Program-made: the position numbers and the translations under genes | In this document: positions 32,843 through 45,222 of the stretch, one piece after another | Numbering within the stretch: position 1 is the first letter of the stretch | How the letters are laid out: each line of letters begins with the position of its first letter | The notes under the pieces: model-generated | Database searches by the model: none | Seen by the model: the letters and a program-made list of their open reading frames with translations, nothing else | Told to the model about the DNA's origin: nothing | DNA from: Eucommia ulmoides | Lineage: Eukaryota; Streptophyta; Magnoliopsida; Garryales; Eucommiaceae | Reading direction: 5' to 3' | DNA length: 64,000 nt | Assembly (NCBI GenBank): GCA_016647705.1 | Contig: CM028338.1 | Location: 24,563,077 to 24,627,076, forward strand

Positions 32843-33897
32843 AGGGGTGTGGAGAAACCAGACAAATCGAAAAATTGAACCAACCCGATAAAAAAAAAAA
32901 AAAAAAAAAAACCAAAACCGAACACCCCATTGAAAAATCCGTTGGTTCGGTTGAGTCCTTACGAAAAAATTCCGACCTTCGGTTCAGTTTTCGATTTTGG
33001 TCAAAGAATGGTTCAAACCGACATAGTTTCGAGTAGGTATATATATAAACACCCCATTGAAAAATCGGTCGGTTCGGTTCAATCCTTAAGAAAAAACCCA
33101 ACCTTTGGTTCGGTTTTCGATTTTGGTCAAAAAGCATGGTGCACTTCAAACCGAAACGAACTGCCTTTCTCAAAACGACGTAGTTTTGAGTACGTATATA
33201 TATATATGGTTGAAATTTTCCCCAGTTAATTTATCTAACCCTAGTCGCCAACCATTCAAAACCTCTTCCCTCTCCACGCAACTCACAATCGTCGTCAGTC
33301 TCTTCCCTTTCTCATCCACAACTCGCAATCGCCGTCAATGTCGTCGCAATCCTTGGAGGCTTGGATATGCAAATCCTTGTAGTTGCAGACTCGACCCTCT
33401 CTCATATCTCATTCTCAACCGCAAGTCATGCTTCCTTGCTCATTGCCGTCAAGCCCGTCACAACTTCGTTGTCGCTGTTACTGGGATGCTCTTTCTCTCT
33501 ATCTCTCTATCTTTCACTCTCTCTCATCTGATTGCTCAAAATCTGATTTTTGTACTCATATTTCTGATTTTTGTTTCCATATTGTTTTTGTTCAATTCCT
33601 TTTTCAAGTAGATGTTTTTGTTCCCTATTTCTGGTTAGAAATAGAAATATGGGAACAAAGATCTCATTCCCGTATCTCTGTTCCCATATTATGATTCCCA
33701 TATTTTTTATTTTTCTGTCTAGAATTATTTTGGTTCCCATAGTTCTATTCCCCTCCCTCGAACCGAATAAGCTCGATTCGATTATTTTAGTTTATGAACC
33801 GAACCGATCGGTTTGTGTTCAGAGGATCACCGAACCAAGACCATCAATTTACTATTTTCTTTTGTCCCCGAAACCAAACCGAACCGACACATCCCTA
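32843..33897. mobile_element. TIR element with (A)GGGGTGTGG ends, carrying gene-like filler
   Basis: The left end reads GGGGTGTGGAGAAACCAGAC. The right end complements to GGGATGTGTCGGTTCGGTTTGG, so the tips match as GGGGTGTG/GGGATGTG, each flanked by TA. GGTTCGGTT/AACCGAACC words crowd both arms. Between them, 33230-33510 is a GC-richer stretch (CCCTAGTCGCC, CTCACAATCGTCGTC) reminiscent of a captured 5' leader, with no recognisable protein. No transposase. Superfamily uncertain. Confidence 0.45.
32921..33140. repeat. 127-bp tandem repeat in the TIR element
   Basis: AACACCCCATTGAAAAATC starts units at 32921 and 33048. Each continues with GGTTCGGTT, AAGAAAAAA or ACGAAAAAATTCC, and TTTTCGATTTTGGTCAAA. 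Confidence 0.75.
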
Positions 33898-34138
33898 TAA
33901 TCAGTACATTTGGAGAAAAAAAAAACCATTGACATTTAGTTACATGTTTTCTTATTGTAAACATGACTCATACTTAGTGGCACCATAATCTAGGAGCGAT
34001 GTTGACCCAATGAGCTATCCAACAGGGGGGTAAATTAGGTAGTTACAAAAAATTTAAAAAATAAATCTTTCAACATTTAATTATCAAATAATCAATTTTT
34101 TTGAAATCAATTATTATCTTCGTTACGCAAAGAATAAG
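33898..34138. other. Short unassigned spacer
   Basis: Contains GTGGCACCATAATCTAGG at about 33977; a near copy (GATGGCACCATAATTTAGG) lies at about 36495 beyond the Sirevirus-like LTR, so the two flanks share sequence. Confidence 0.4.
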
Positions 34139-36441
34139 TGTTTAATTTTAAGTGCACACCAAAACAAAATATAATGAAAATAAAAAATGTAGCACACTAA
34201 GATATATCCTGGTTCAGCAAGCTAACCTTGCCTAATTTAGTCCCCCAAGCTCCACGGAGATTCACAACCTCTAAACCCCTGATTCTTTTAACGGTAGGAA
34301 CCAAATCCTTACAACAATTCTTTTCTTAAATTCATAATTAACCTTTATAATTTCTTTTTTCCCAAGTTAAAGAAGAACCTTATCTTTTTAGCAGGTTAAA
34401 GACTAACCTAATTCTATTACAGAGAGAATCAAAACCTCACAATACTCACAAATATCATTTTCCCAAGTAAGGATGAAACATTTACAATTCACTCAAAATT
34501 AATTCAAGTTTAGGGAGAATCAAAACTTAGTTTTTTTCAAAGGAAGAGAATAACCTAACATTTTTATACTTAGGACAAAGATCAAACCTCAATCTTTTTC
34601 ACAGGAAAAAGAACAAAACTTAGCTACTCTGACTAGACATCAGCCCAACCGTATCTAATCCGCTCAAACTCATAAATACAGAAAAATATGAGTTTTTTCC
34701 ACAAGGAGTTTTTATCACCTCAATACATATATACTCAATTAATGTCCCGAAATTTATTACGTGATAGATATAATGTGAGACAAATTAATATTTGATTAAT
34801 AAACAATGTGTAGGTAGCACAAATTAAAACACGTGATCAGATAATCACACAAAATCGTTTTAAAAAGATTTTCAGGTTTTTGCGTATGAAAACGATTTTT
34901 CTAATGATCTTAAATCCAAGCAAGTAATAATAATATGAAATCAAAGTAGAGAATAATAACTTGAAAAAATCTCACCAGGAAAACACCGAATAATGAAAAC
35001 AAAATCGCAAAATAGCACAAGTCGGTAACACCAAATCAATCAGTACTTTAGATCAAGAACTTATCACAAAATCTCTCTGAAAACATCTTAGTAGAATAAT
35101 ATCTCTTAGAAAAGCATAAGAACTGATGTTCTTGATATATTTCATCTAAATTTCACAGGTTGATATATATATAGACTGATAACAAGACATCTAACGGCTA
35201 CTTTTCAAAAGATATGTCTCTAAAAAGTACTCTTAGACCCCATATAACATAATCATTAAATTCTGATGTAATTCACTTAAAAATATCTTTTAGAACTCTC
35301 AAATAATTTCATAAAATATTTCTCAATTATGAATCATAAAGATATGAAGTATTTAACTACTTAAATTGAGAAAATCATTAATTATGTGGACCAAATCAAT
35401 AGAGATATTAAAATATGTGTACTATATCTTTAATGAGATCAGATCCCCCGAAATTCTCTCTTGGAATCATAAAAAATGGCTAGTTTTTTACCAAAATACC
35501 AAGTTCCTCGAAATCTCAACGGAAACAGTCGGTTGACCGATCCTTGGCCGTCGGTTGACCGATTCCCCTCTTGTCGGTTAACCAATTCCCCTTTGGTCGG
35601 TTGACCGATTGGTACAAATAGTTTCTCCTACCAAACTTCAATCCAGTTGGTTGACTGATTGTTCCATAATCGATTGTTTTAGAGACTTCACCTGCCAGAT
35701 CCTTAAGCCCATCAATTGCCTGATCTCCTTTGGTCGGTTGACTAATTGTTGCAGGGACTACTCAACTTGCTTCAAAAACCTCATTGTTTCAAATGGCTGA
35801 TCGATCTCTTCCAATCAGTTGACTGATTGATGCTGATTGGTTATGTCATTCACCAATTTTGCTAAAAAAAACCTACTGCTTAATTCAGTTAACTGATTGT
35901 TTTTTTTTGATTGACTGAATTGACCCTAAACTTCAACTTTTTATACTTTAATCCTTATTTTTGATTAGGCCAATTTCTATTTTCAATTTCACATAAGGGG
36001 CACATGATAAATCAATAATTAGGATACTAAATTCTATCATTTCAACACACAATAGATAAGTCATTTAATAGTGTCGTCTGTGATCCTAATTTGAGTTGCA
36101 TTAAGAATATAAGAGTATTGATTTGTTTTTACCTACTTTGTTGAAGGTCTTCAATACTCTTCATTTCTTCACTGTATACATCTTTACACCCCTAACATTT
36201 TCTTCATGATGTCTTTAGTAATAAGGAACTCTTTTTCGAAATACTTAATAGATACATTAGTTTCACAAAAAACATCAACACTCTTCAAGGTCTTCAATAC
36301 TCTTCATTTCTTCACTGCATACATCTTTGCACCCCTAACATTTTCTTTATGATGTCTTCAACAATATGGAACTTTTTTATGAAATATTATTCCACAAAAA
36401 ATATTAACATTTAATTGTCCATCAAAACCTCGGGATCAACA
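34139..36441 (-). mobile_element. Sirevirus-like solo LTR, copy 3
   Basis: On the minus strand it starts TGTTGATCCCGAGG (36441) and ends ATTAAACA (34139), about 2.3 kb. Its order mirrors copies 1 and 2: start block, tandem block, palindrome-dense zone, then repeated AGGTT/TTCC-AAAAGA units. The palindrome zone (35525-35610) has four TCGGTT(G/A)ACCGAT-type sites within 90 bp, and weaker TTGACTGATTG variants to 35900. No internal retroelement coding sequence is attached. Flanking 5-mers do not match, so the LTR is either old or recombined. Confidence 0.5.
36146..36420 (-). repeat. 143-bp direct repeat within the Sirevirus-like LTR
   Basis: GGTCTTCAATACTCTTCATT occurs at 36146 and 36289 and is followed both times by CTTCACTG(T/C)ATACATCTTT and CACCCCTAACATTTTCTT. 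Copy 2 of the LTR has one unit, so this duplication is specific to copy 3. Confidence 0.75.
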
Positions 36442-36701
36442 TACGGTGCTACCACAGTCCTTTGTTAAATTAGTATTTATCATTTCAATAGTTGATGGCA
36501 CCATAATTTAGGCCTGGTGCTACCAGTCCTCGTTATGATGTATTAGTATTTGTCATGACATATTTTCATAAAATTTTGTATGGTACCTATCAAAATAGAT
36601 AAAATATGCTTATTTTTTATATTCCGATGATTATTTGTCAAATGTTTTTATTATGCTTATCTCGAAAAATATTTATATGATTCACATACCTTGATGATTC
36701 T

Positions 36702-36735
<34 letters not shown>

Positions 36736-36949
36736 GGTTGAAGAACCCTTCCCATACTTTGGGGGAGCGTGTTAAAATAATTAATTGATAATTCTATGCT
36801 CTGAGTTATCGTTATTAAAAATTTACAACTTTTAACGAACCCTAGAAAGAAAACGAAAAAAAGTGCGATTGTTATGTTCTCAAGTTTTGAATCTTTTATT
36901 GTTTAAATGCCTTTGGATAAGTTTATTTGAAATCCTCTTTTGGGGCTTT
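36442..36949. other. Spacer with a duplicated GGTGCTACCA motif and (TA)n
   Basis: TACGGTGCTACCACAGTCC...TTAGTATTTATCAT (36442-36482) recurs as CTGGTGCTACCAGTCC...TTAGTATTTGTCAT (36512-36555). 36708-36732 is a (TA)n run. No gene. Confidence 0.45.
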
Positions 36950-37586
36950 TCTAGGCCCCGATTTTGAAAACGGTTTTGTGGGCCGATTTTTGTTAAAAAA
37001 TTGAGTCGCCACCTAGCTTTGGTTTTAAACGATATGCTAGGTCACTGGGATTTTGAAATTCATTTTATTTTTAAAATGGCCCAAATTTGACTCTAAATAT
37101 TAGGTCCTAACTAGAGAATTTTTTAAAGTTTGAGGATCTATTATACTCGGGGAAGGTGTTAGTTACCTCAAGACACCCGTCCGAAGACGATACTTTTGTC
37201 GAAATATTTTTAAAATTAAAATAATTCCAGGATTTCCTTTCGATTTGGTTAATGTGATTTTTTCCACATTTATTTTTATCTATTAAATTTAAAGAAAAAT
37301 ATATGAAAAAAAAAAATGTCTTCTCTTTTAGACCGCCTATCAATTATAAGCGAATCGACAAGTTTGGCCCTTGAGGTGGTTTTTTTTTTACATTATCTTG
37401 GCAAACTAAAATATTTTTGGGATAACTTGTTATAAAGAAATATTTCTTATTTATTTTATTATTATCTAAAGTTCCTCATTATGAAGAAAATATTTTTATT
37501 TTTTTAAAGTAAAGCTAACATTTAGAATTATTATTACGAAGAAAACATTTTAAAGCAATTTAAGATTCGCTTTATGAAGAAATTTT

Positions 37587-38938
37587 TGTTAGAATTTTTG
37601 ACTTGTTTAATTAATTAAATAAAATGAAACCCATTAGTTAAATTAATCGGGTTTGTATTCCAATGCATTCCTCGTCATTTGGGGATCGATGTAGTATATT
37701 TATATGCAAAAAATAATTAAGATTTGAATGAGATTTTAATTTTCAAAATAAGCCACTTAAGGTTGGTTGAAGACTAAAATGGATAAGCAATATCATGTCG
37801 ATTGTAAAGGAAGAACTTGAGCACCATATCAAGTTATAAGTTGTAACCAATCCCACATTGGTTGTGGAGAAAGAACTTGAGCCTATATCAAGTTATAAGT
37901 TGAAAGTAAAAGATAAGCCATTAAGTATACAACCTGAATTGTGTCGGGTCGGTTGGGGTTCGAGTTCGGGTTTAGATAGGGTCAATCCAATTCAAATTTG
38001 GATTGGATCGAGGTTGGGTCGAATCTTGACCCATTAGGCCAATTTATTTAATATTTAAATTTAAATATAGTGGCAGTTAAGCAGCTACAACTTCTTGAGA
38101 ATTAAGCCTGAAAGAGTACCAATGAATAAACGTGAACATTCATTAGTGACTATTCCATGTGAATGTTGATGCGAACAGGTTCCTTTCCAAATTGCATTCA
38201 TTCAATAGTATATTTTGGTCTTCTATAAATAAGAGACTTTACATTCATTTCAAAGGGTTTGAATCACGACATATCATCACTGAAGTACAAAACATATAGA
38301 AATCTGTGAGAATTCAAGCATAAGTTCAGTTCGCCGAAGTTCTTGATTTCAAGTGCATGTTAGAAACTAAAAGATTGTTGTACCCTGAGAGACAAACGTC
38401 CTTTCAACTATTAACACTAGCATGGGAGCATAATTCTTTTTTATTTTAAGTGTTTGTATCAGAAACTTAAAGATCGTTATACCTTAGGAGGCAGACGTCC
38501 ATTCAACCATTAGCACTAGTGTAAGGTTACGAATCTGATTTAAGGGCATAGACTCAAACTCTAGCCTCGATCTACTTTGTTATTATCCACTATTTGAATA
38601 TCCAGGTAAGTCTTTATTTAAAATTTAATTCACTATTTTTGTTATGTTAATGTTCACATCCCGTATCTACTTTTGCTTATGTTTTTGTTCTGTGAACATT
38701 CATGTATACAATCTATTTTTGTTTCTGAATGGTGAGTATTCACGCATATATTTGTGAATGTTCATGTTACGATTTTGGTTTGATATACACATTATAAACC
38801 TTCATAGAATTTCCGTAATTTGGTTTTACTACTCATACAAGCGTGGTTAATGTTCACATTAATATTGTTTAACTATTATTAGTTTTATTTATGATTATTT
38901 AAATATTTATTTTGAAATTTCAGTATTTATCACCAACA
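37587..38938 (+). mobile_element. Ty1/copia solo LTR with target-site duplication
   Basis: Begins TGTTAGAATTTTTGAC and ends ATCACCAACA, an imperfect TGTT(A/G)G...CCAACA inverted pair, and is flanked on both sides by ATTTT (37582-37586, 38939-38943). A TATA box (CTATAAATAAGAG, about 38225) and duplicated TTGTACCCTGAGAGACAAACG / TTATACCTTAGGAGGCAGACG segments (38385, 38475) identify the R-U5 side. Its end and leader resemble the LTR at 43370-44601, so both belong to one copia group. No internal region remains, as after LTR-LTR recombination. Confidence 0.65.
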
Positions 38939-40269
38939 ATTTTATTATTTTTTTAAGAAATTTTTTAAAGCTCTTATTATGAAAGAAATTTCTTAAAAAT
39001 AAAATATTTGGAATCCTTTTTTTTTTTTTGAATAAGCTTTAATTCTTTTTATTTATTTTTTTGGAAACCCTTTTTATGAATAAAATCCGAGAGTCGAAAT
39101 CATCTTATTATAAAGAAGTTTCAAAAGTTGAAAAAAAAAAATACTTTTGGAGAGTTCTTACTAGGGAAGAGCTCTCTTGGGAAATAAAAGTAAGTTTTTT
39201 GGAAAAAAAATACCTTTAAAAGAAGTTTCTTAAATATAAAGTATATTTAAAATTTGTTTACAAAGAATATTTTAGAAAATTGTGGTATGAAGAAAATTCA
39301 ATGTTTAAAGAAAACAAATTTTGTGGATTCTTGCGATGAAGAGATCCTTAGAAAATAATATTTTTTGGGAAAACTTATTATAAGGAAGTTCCGGTGATTT
39401 AAAGTAAAAATTTGAAGAGTTCTGGTTATGTAAAAACCATTTTTTAAGTGAAAACAAATTATTAAAAAAAAATCTTTTTTCTAAAGAAGTTTTTTTGGAA
39501 AAAAAAATGTAGAAAATCTTATTATGAAAAAGTCCTTTAAAAGGCATTTTATGGGAAATGAAATACATTGTTTGTTTCCCAAGTTAACCTTAACCAAAAT
39601 AACTATTTTAGGAAAGATCCTCTGTTAATCCGCCATTTAAAGTTTGACACGTCGAGAAACCTAGAAATGGGGTATAGATGAATCTCCTCTTTCAGCCTTT
39701 AATTAAGGAAATTTTTGTTTGTTTGTTTTCTTTTAGTTATGTTATGTTTTTATGAACATAATAAGTAAATATAACAAAAAAAAAAAAAAAATCCAAAAAA
39801 TTTAAAGCACGAAAAGGCACAAAACGGGAAAAGTAAATGACAAAAATTTAAATAACAGAAATGTAAAGAACGAAAAGGCGCAGAGTAGAAATGCAAGTGA
39901 CAAAAAAGAAAGCACAGAAAGGAGCAGAGCAATAAAGTAAAACACTGAAATTTAATGGCAAGAAAATAAATGACTGAAAAATAAATGCATAAAAAAAAAT
40001 ATTTCTTTAAGTGTTCACTTGGGAACGTCTTCTTATGTTATTGTCTATTTTTAGGTTGTCCTTTAGATCGATTAAAAAAGGAAAAAAAAAAGGTTTGAGG
40101 GGGTTTTAGAAGAACTTACCTTGCGTAGAGAATAGGCCTTCTTTCCTTTGTTCTTCTTTTTCTTTTTCTTCTTTTTTATTATTTTTATTTTTTTTATTTT
40201 TGATCTTTTCTATGAAGAGTTTTGGATACTTTTTGTGGGGAGTAAAGACTATCCCTAAGAGAGTTTCTC

Positions 40270-40300
40270 GAGAAAAAGAAAGAGAGAGAGAGAGAGAGTT
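40270..40300. repeat. (GA)n microsatellite
   Basis: AGAGAGAG run in the leader side of Tat/Ogre-like copy C. Confidence 0.85.
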
Positions 40301-40450
40301 ATCAAATACGTGGTGTCAAAAATAAGGAGCAAGGCTGCCAATTTATAGGCACCCTGTTTTCGCAGTCTCGCCAGAGCGCGCATTCTAGTGAGTGCGCGAC
40401 CCAACAGGCTATACGTCAACCACCCTATTTGATGGGTAGCCACCCCTAGT

Positions 40451-42039
40451 TCATCATCATGACATTTTAAACCTCCTATTTTAGGAATTGAGTAGTTAAC
40501 TTATAAAAACCCAACTTCATAAGTCGTATAATATGTGGTAATGACTTGGGGCACTCCCTAGACGGCCATTTCAACTCTCAAAACTACATCCAATGCTCCA
40601 TCTTATTCCTGGGCGGTGTGCATGAAGTGATTTTGGTTTTTTGGGGGACCTTATATTAATTAAATATTTTTTTGTTTGTCGGAATTGAAAGGTGAACCTC
40701 TTCGTTTTGGTTTAGTCCCCTTTGCTTCAAATGTTTTAGCTTTGTATGCCGGCATTTTGGTGAACCATGTCCATTTCCTGTATTTTTTTCAGTCAAAGTT
40801 TTGTTAGAAGAAAACAAAACCCCGTCTTCGTTCCTCGATCTTGTCGTCTGGATGGTGTATACTGGCTCATTTCTTCGGGAGTTGGTAGATCTTCGTCTGG
40901 TGATAGTCTTCGTCTTTTGTCAAGGATGCTTCTTAGAGGTAGTCTTTGAAGTATATTGTACTTATCTCATGGTTGAAAACCCGACGTCCTCTGGTGTGCA
41001 GTGTTTTTATGGTTTTGTGGCTTCTTAATGAACTTGGGTCACAGGATAATATCCTGAGAGGTTGTATTGTTTACTAGCAGCTATCGTGGGAATATGAGGT
41101 GCTGTGTATCATGGGAATATGAGGTGTTGTGTATAGTTGGTTCGGTGATGAAATTAGATATCCTTACGCAGAATTTGGTTATGGTAATTTTTCAAATTTG
41201 TCTTGGTTCCATCGCTCTTCTCTTATGTCATTTTGTCTTTTCGACTTATCTGTACTAAAATGTTAGTCATAAAAGAACATAGCATATGAAGAATTAGAAG
41301 TTAGAATTTTCTAAGCAAGGTCTGCGTAATCAAGTATATTCATGAAATTATACTGTGAATGATACAATTAAAATGTACAATATATAATTGAAATGCTCAA
41401 TTTCTAAAGCTAAAATACAATTGGTTGTCAATTTGATGAAATTGATAGAAAAACACACAGTTTTGAGGTTAAATTGCAAAGTACTTGTTAAAAGAAAAAC
41501 TTATTAAAATTAAAGGAAGGAAACCAAAATTAACCATCTTAAAAGCAATTTTATATGAAAAACCACTTCCAATTTAATCAATTTAGCCTATAATTAACTT
41601 TAAAAAAAATTAATTTTTTCCCAAAACTTTTGAATCCATCGGAATTCATCCAAATTGTCGATTTTTGTTGATTTTCTTATATTAAAACGTTATGCAAAAT
41701 TACTAAGGAAAAAATTTGTCTCTTAAAACATCAGTTTAAAGTTTGTCTGAATTCTCACTTTAGACCCGAAACTTTTATTAAATGAAAAAACAGGAGGGAC
41801 AAATGCGATGTCTACAGCCGTTTCTCTTTATCATGCGAGTTTACTCGTGATGACAAAGACAGGAGACACATAATTTTGTTTTTCCGAAATGATCGATAAA
41901 AAAAGAAAGAACCAAACATGGTCAGATTAAGTTGGACTTTGAAATTAAGGAAATGAAAATGGTATTGCCAAGGCACTAGGGGCCCTGAAACACCAAAACC
42001 TCCACCGCTTGCTGGCGTGGAAAGTGAAAAAGTGTGATA
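40451..42039. other. Unassigned DNA
   Basis: The 40690-41260 part is less AT-biased, with overlapping plus frames of 60-75 codons, but none shows a recognisable domain, codon bias or splice context. 41090-41130 has a short GGGAATATGAGGTG(C/T)TGTGTAT duplication. The rest shows nothing. Confidence 0.4.
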
Positions 42040-42330
42040 CAACTAACCCATATCTATGGTTGGATCAGGAAGACAAAAAAGAACAAACAATGAAGAGAAG
42101 TCTCAGCGACTTTCCTTGATACGACCAGCCCATGTTCAGGATTAAAACAGAAGGCGAAGAAATAAAAAATAAGGAGAAGTATCGACAACTTTCCTTGATA
42201 CTAACCAAAGTTCTGGATTAGAATAGGGAGACAAAAAAACTGAAAATGAGGAGAAATCACGTCGATTTTCCTTGATACGACCAACCCATGTTCATGATAG
42301 AGTAGAGAAATGATGATATTGTTCTCGAAC
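42040..42330. repeat. Tandem repeat, period 77-79 bp
   Basis: Units start at GAGAAG(T) 42095, 42174 and 42251, each containing TTTCCTTGATAC and, in most, GACCA(G/A)CCCATGTTCA and a GGATTA...AGACAAAAAA tail; a partial unit precedes them. The sequence just beyond (42340-42365) has GCCTACGTACCTTGGCA, a word I associate with Ty3/gypsy LTRs, so the array may be part of one. Confidence 0.65.
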
Positions 42331-42789
42331 CTCTAGAAAGTTGCCTACGTACCTTGGCATGTTGCCAAAGATCACGTCAAACGTAGTTCAAGCAAGTCCA
42401 ACTACCTTTTTCATTGAAACACATTTAAGGGACTAATTAAATACCCCTAAGCATATAATCAAACACATATTTACATATTAGATAAATTTTATGTGCAGTG
42501 AGTAATCATAGTCGGGTTTCTAAAGAGTTTATCAGTATGAGTGTTGTTTTACCTTAGCAATACAAAAAATATTCTTCAAAATATATCATTTGTTGTATCT
42601 TCCATCGGTGTCTTCTTGATCATTCATACCTATTTCTAAATTCATTAATTCATTATCTTGGTCCTCCTTTGATCATGACTAATGTTCTGGAAACATATCT
42701 TCAATAATATATTAATCCAAGCAGACATCCAAGTTAATTGGATCATCAAACCATCAAATAGGACTTAAATTCCTTTAAGGTTAAAACAC

Positions 42790-42845
<56 letters not shown>

Positions 42846-43369
42846 TTGTGATCTATGTAGCAAAATACCAAAGAATTACTTTCAAACGACATTTTAAAAG
42901 ACGTTATTAGAAATTAAATTTAAAAATAAATAACCAAGATCAAAATTGAATTTAAAAGAAAAATTATATTCTCACCTAAACAAAAACAAGATGGTGCGCT
43001 TCATTCTCTATATGTCTATTTTTAATGGACATGTATCCAAATGCTCCACTTCTCTTTTAATTATTTTTTAAGTCTCTATTCTTTGTTTTTAATTCAAAAC
43101 AACACAAAGACTGTTTGTTACTCATATATCTCTCTCCCTCTCTTTTTATTTATTTATTACTTTCTAAAAATAAAAATTAAACAATATTTAAAAAATTATT
43201 GGATTATCCTTGAAATAAGCCACTTGTAATTTTTTATTTATTTTTTTAGTCCTCCACGTAATATTAACTAATTATTTAACTCTTTATTTAATTTCAATTT
43301 AATGTTAAATTCATATGGTTAATATCAACTAGGACTAAAAAATATGTTAGAAAGTACTACAAAATATAT
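42331..43369. other. AT-rich DNA with an (AC)n(AT)n microsatellite
   Basis: 42786-42845 is ACACAC changing to TATATA. The remainder is AT-rich with Phe/Ile-rich chance frames and no recognised feature. Confidence 0.5.
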
Positions 43370-44601
43370 TGTTGGTAAAATATGCTAAAATATTAACTAG
43401 ATAATTAAACAATTAATTATTTAATCAATTATTAATTGGAGAATAAAAATAAAGAAGAAACAGTTTTGAACTCTTTGTTACAGAAACATTCCAGATGACA
43501 TTATAAGAAAAGATATTACAATTAAGAATGGAAAAAATAGAAAGAAGAATAGTTGTATAATAATAAAACAAACAGATACATAATACTTACTGTGTAATGA
43601 CAAGAAACAAAAATAGAAATACCAGAAGAAAAGATCGAGGCAATTGCTTGAAGATTTTTCCTTAAAGCAGGTTTCTCCTTAAAACATATTTATCCTCGCT
43701 AGGTGCTTACGGTTGAATGAGAGTTGCCTCCTAGGATACAACGATCAAGCTGGTACTGGTATCAACACTAGAAACCAGAAGTCAGACGAATAAGAGAAGT
43801 GCAGAACTTTTACAAGATTTCTGCCAAAAATAAGAACAATGAAAGAAGAAGAAACTTTATGCTAAAAACAAGAATGCAATATAGCTTATGGGGATAACTA
43901 ATGCTAAGAATACATGTCATTTTATAGGGAGCAAAAACCAACCAGAAAAAGTTTGAAACTTTAAAGCATTCAATGGACAACAGTAACTTTCAGATAGTTA
44001 TACACCTGAAGAGTCTTCAAGTTTTGTAACTCTCAGCAGTTACACACCTGAATAGACAATCTTTAGGTTTATAACTTTTCTCAAGTTATAAAACCTACAA
44101 TTTGTACATTAGGCTGTGTTTGACTTGAATTTTTTTGAATTTAATACAAAACATACCAAGTCCAAGCCATGCATTCCCCAGGAGCCCCAAGGCCCAAGAC
44201 CCAGCCCTGGCCTGACCAGGATCGAGCTGGGTGGTCTGTCTATTGGTTGGCAACGGCAACGCATGCACGCGCACATATAGCTTTGTTTATTTTATATCAT
44301 TTAGCCTACTTTTTGTCCATATCTTTCAATGACCTAGAGGGCTTACCTATAAGAGGTATATTGAGCCTCAATAAATTACTTTTAATCTTCTTAGGTTGCT
44401 GATGTGGGATAACCCACACTACACGTCAATCAATGTCTTCAAGTGAGTATTTTAATGAACAATTTTAATTTACCTCTTAAATGATTTTACACAAATAAAT
44501 ATACCACATTCATATCCACACCAAGAAGAACACATTAGTATATATTGGGTCCCACAAATAATTGGGTCACAAAATACCCAAAAAATTATTTAATACAACA
44601 G
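43370..44601 (-). repeat. 3' LTR of the truncated copia element
   Basis: 1232 bp, TGTTG...CCAACA ends. The inner end is fixed by the purine tract; the outer end by similarity to the terminus of the 37587-38938 solo LTR. With no 5' LTR no target duplication can be tested. Confidence 0.55.
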
Positions 44602-45222
44602 TCCCTCAGATGAATAAAAATTGATCGTATAAACATGCATATGAAATGCAAACTTAAAAATAAGAGAGAGAGAGAGAGAGAAAAAAAAAAAAAAAAAAAG
44701 AGGTCAAAAGAAAATAGCTACATCAAGATAAGTAGTTTTTGGACTTGAACCTTTCCTAGTAAGAATCCATCAGATTTACTCAGCCAACCAGTGAACATGG
44801 TGACTTGAATTGTTCGGTCTTTCGTGTAAAATAAGACAATAGAAAATGCGTAGTTATCTTCTAGGCACTTTCCGTATTATGGTTGCATTCATTTTAGCCC
44901 TGAACACCCTAGTACTTCATGAGTGCTCCTAGAGAATTTTGCATTTTCATTCTCCCAGAACTGGCCCAGTTCTCACTTATATAAGTGATATTCTTTAAAG
45001 AGTATTTTGGTATATCCCACTTGAAATTTTTAAGATATAGAAATTATTAAAAGTTATACTTATCCTTAACCATATTGTAGATATCACTGTTATATCATAG
45101 GAATGAGACGTAGATTTTATCTACTCAGTGATACATCCAGAGTCACCTTCATAATTCAGTTGTCCTTTTGAAACTAGATCTTGAGATCTCCAGTCAACTA
45201 GGTTAGGTTGCCATTATGATGA

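Larger units (their letters stand above)
36950..40450 (-). mobile_element. Tat/Ogre-like LTR, copy C, with a nested solo LTR
   Basis: On the minus strand there is a TATA box (TATAAAT, 40347-40341) in CCTATAAATTGG, a CTCTCTC leader, a long T-rich zone with AAGGCGC complements near 39800-39930, then GGTGTTAG-type and TGGCGACTC primer-site-like words (complement at 37003-37011). It is the most complete of three copies. Removing the nested LTR at 37587-38938 leaves a continuous A/T-rich field rich in TATGAAGAAA on both sides. No coding region is attached. The family is inferred from the PBS-like word and U5 block. Confidence 0.45.

Noticed and set aside
40767..41258. Several 60-75 codon plus-strand frames, considered as exons
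   Set aside because: No domain, splice-site context or consistent frame; neighbours are repeats.
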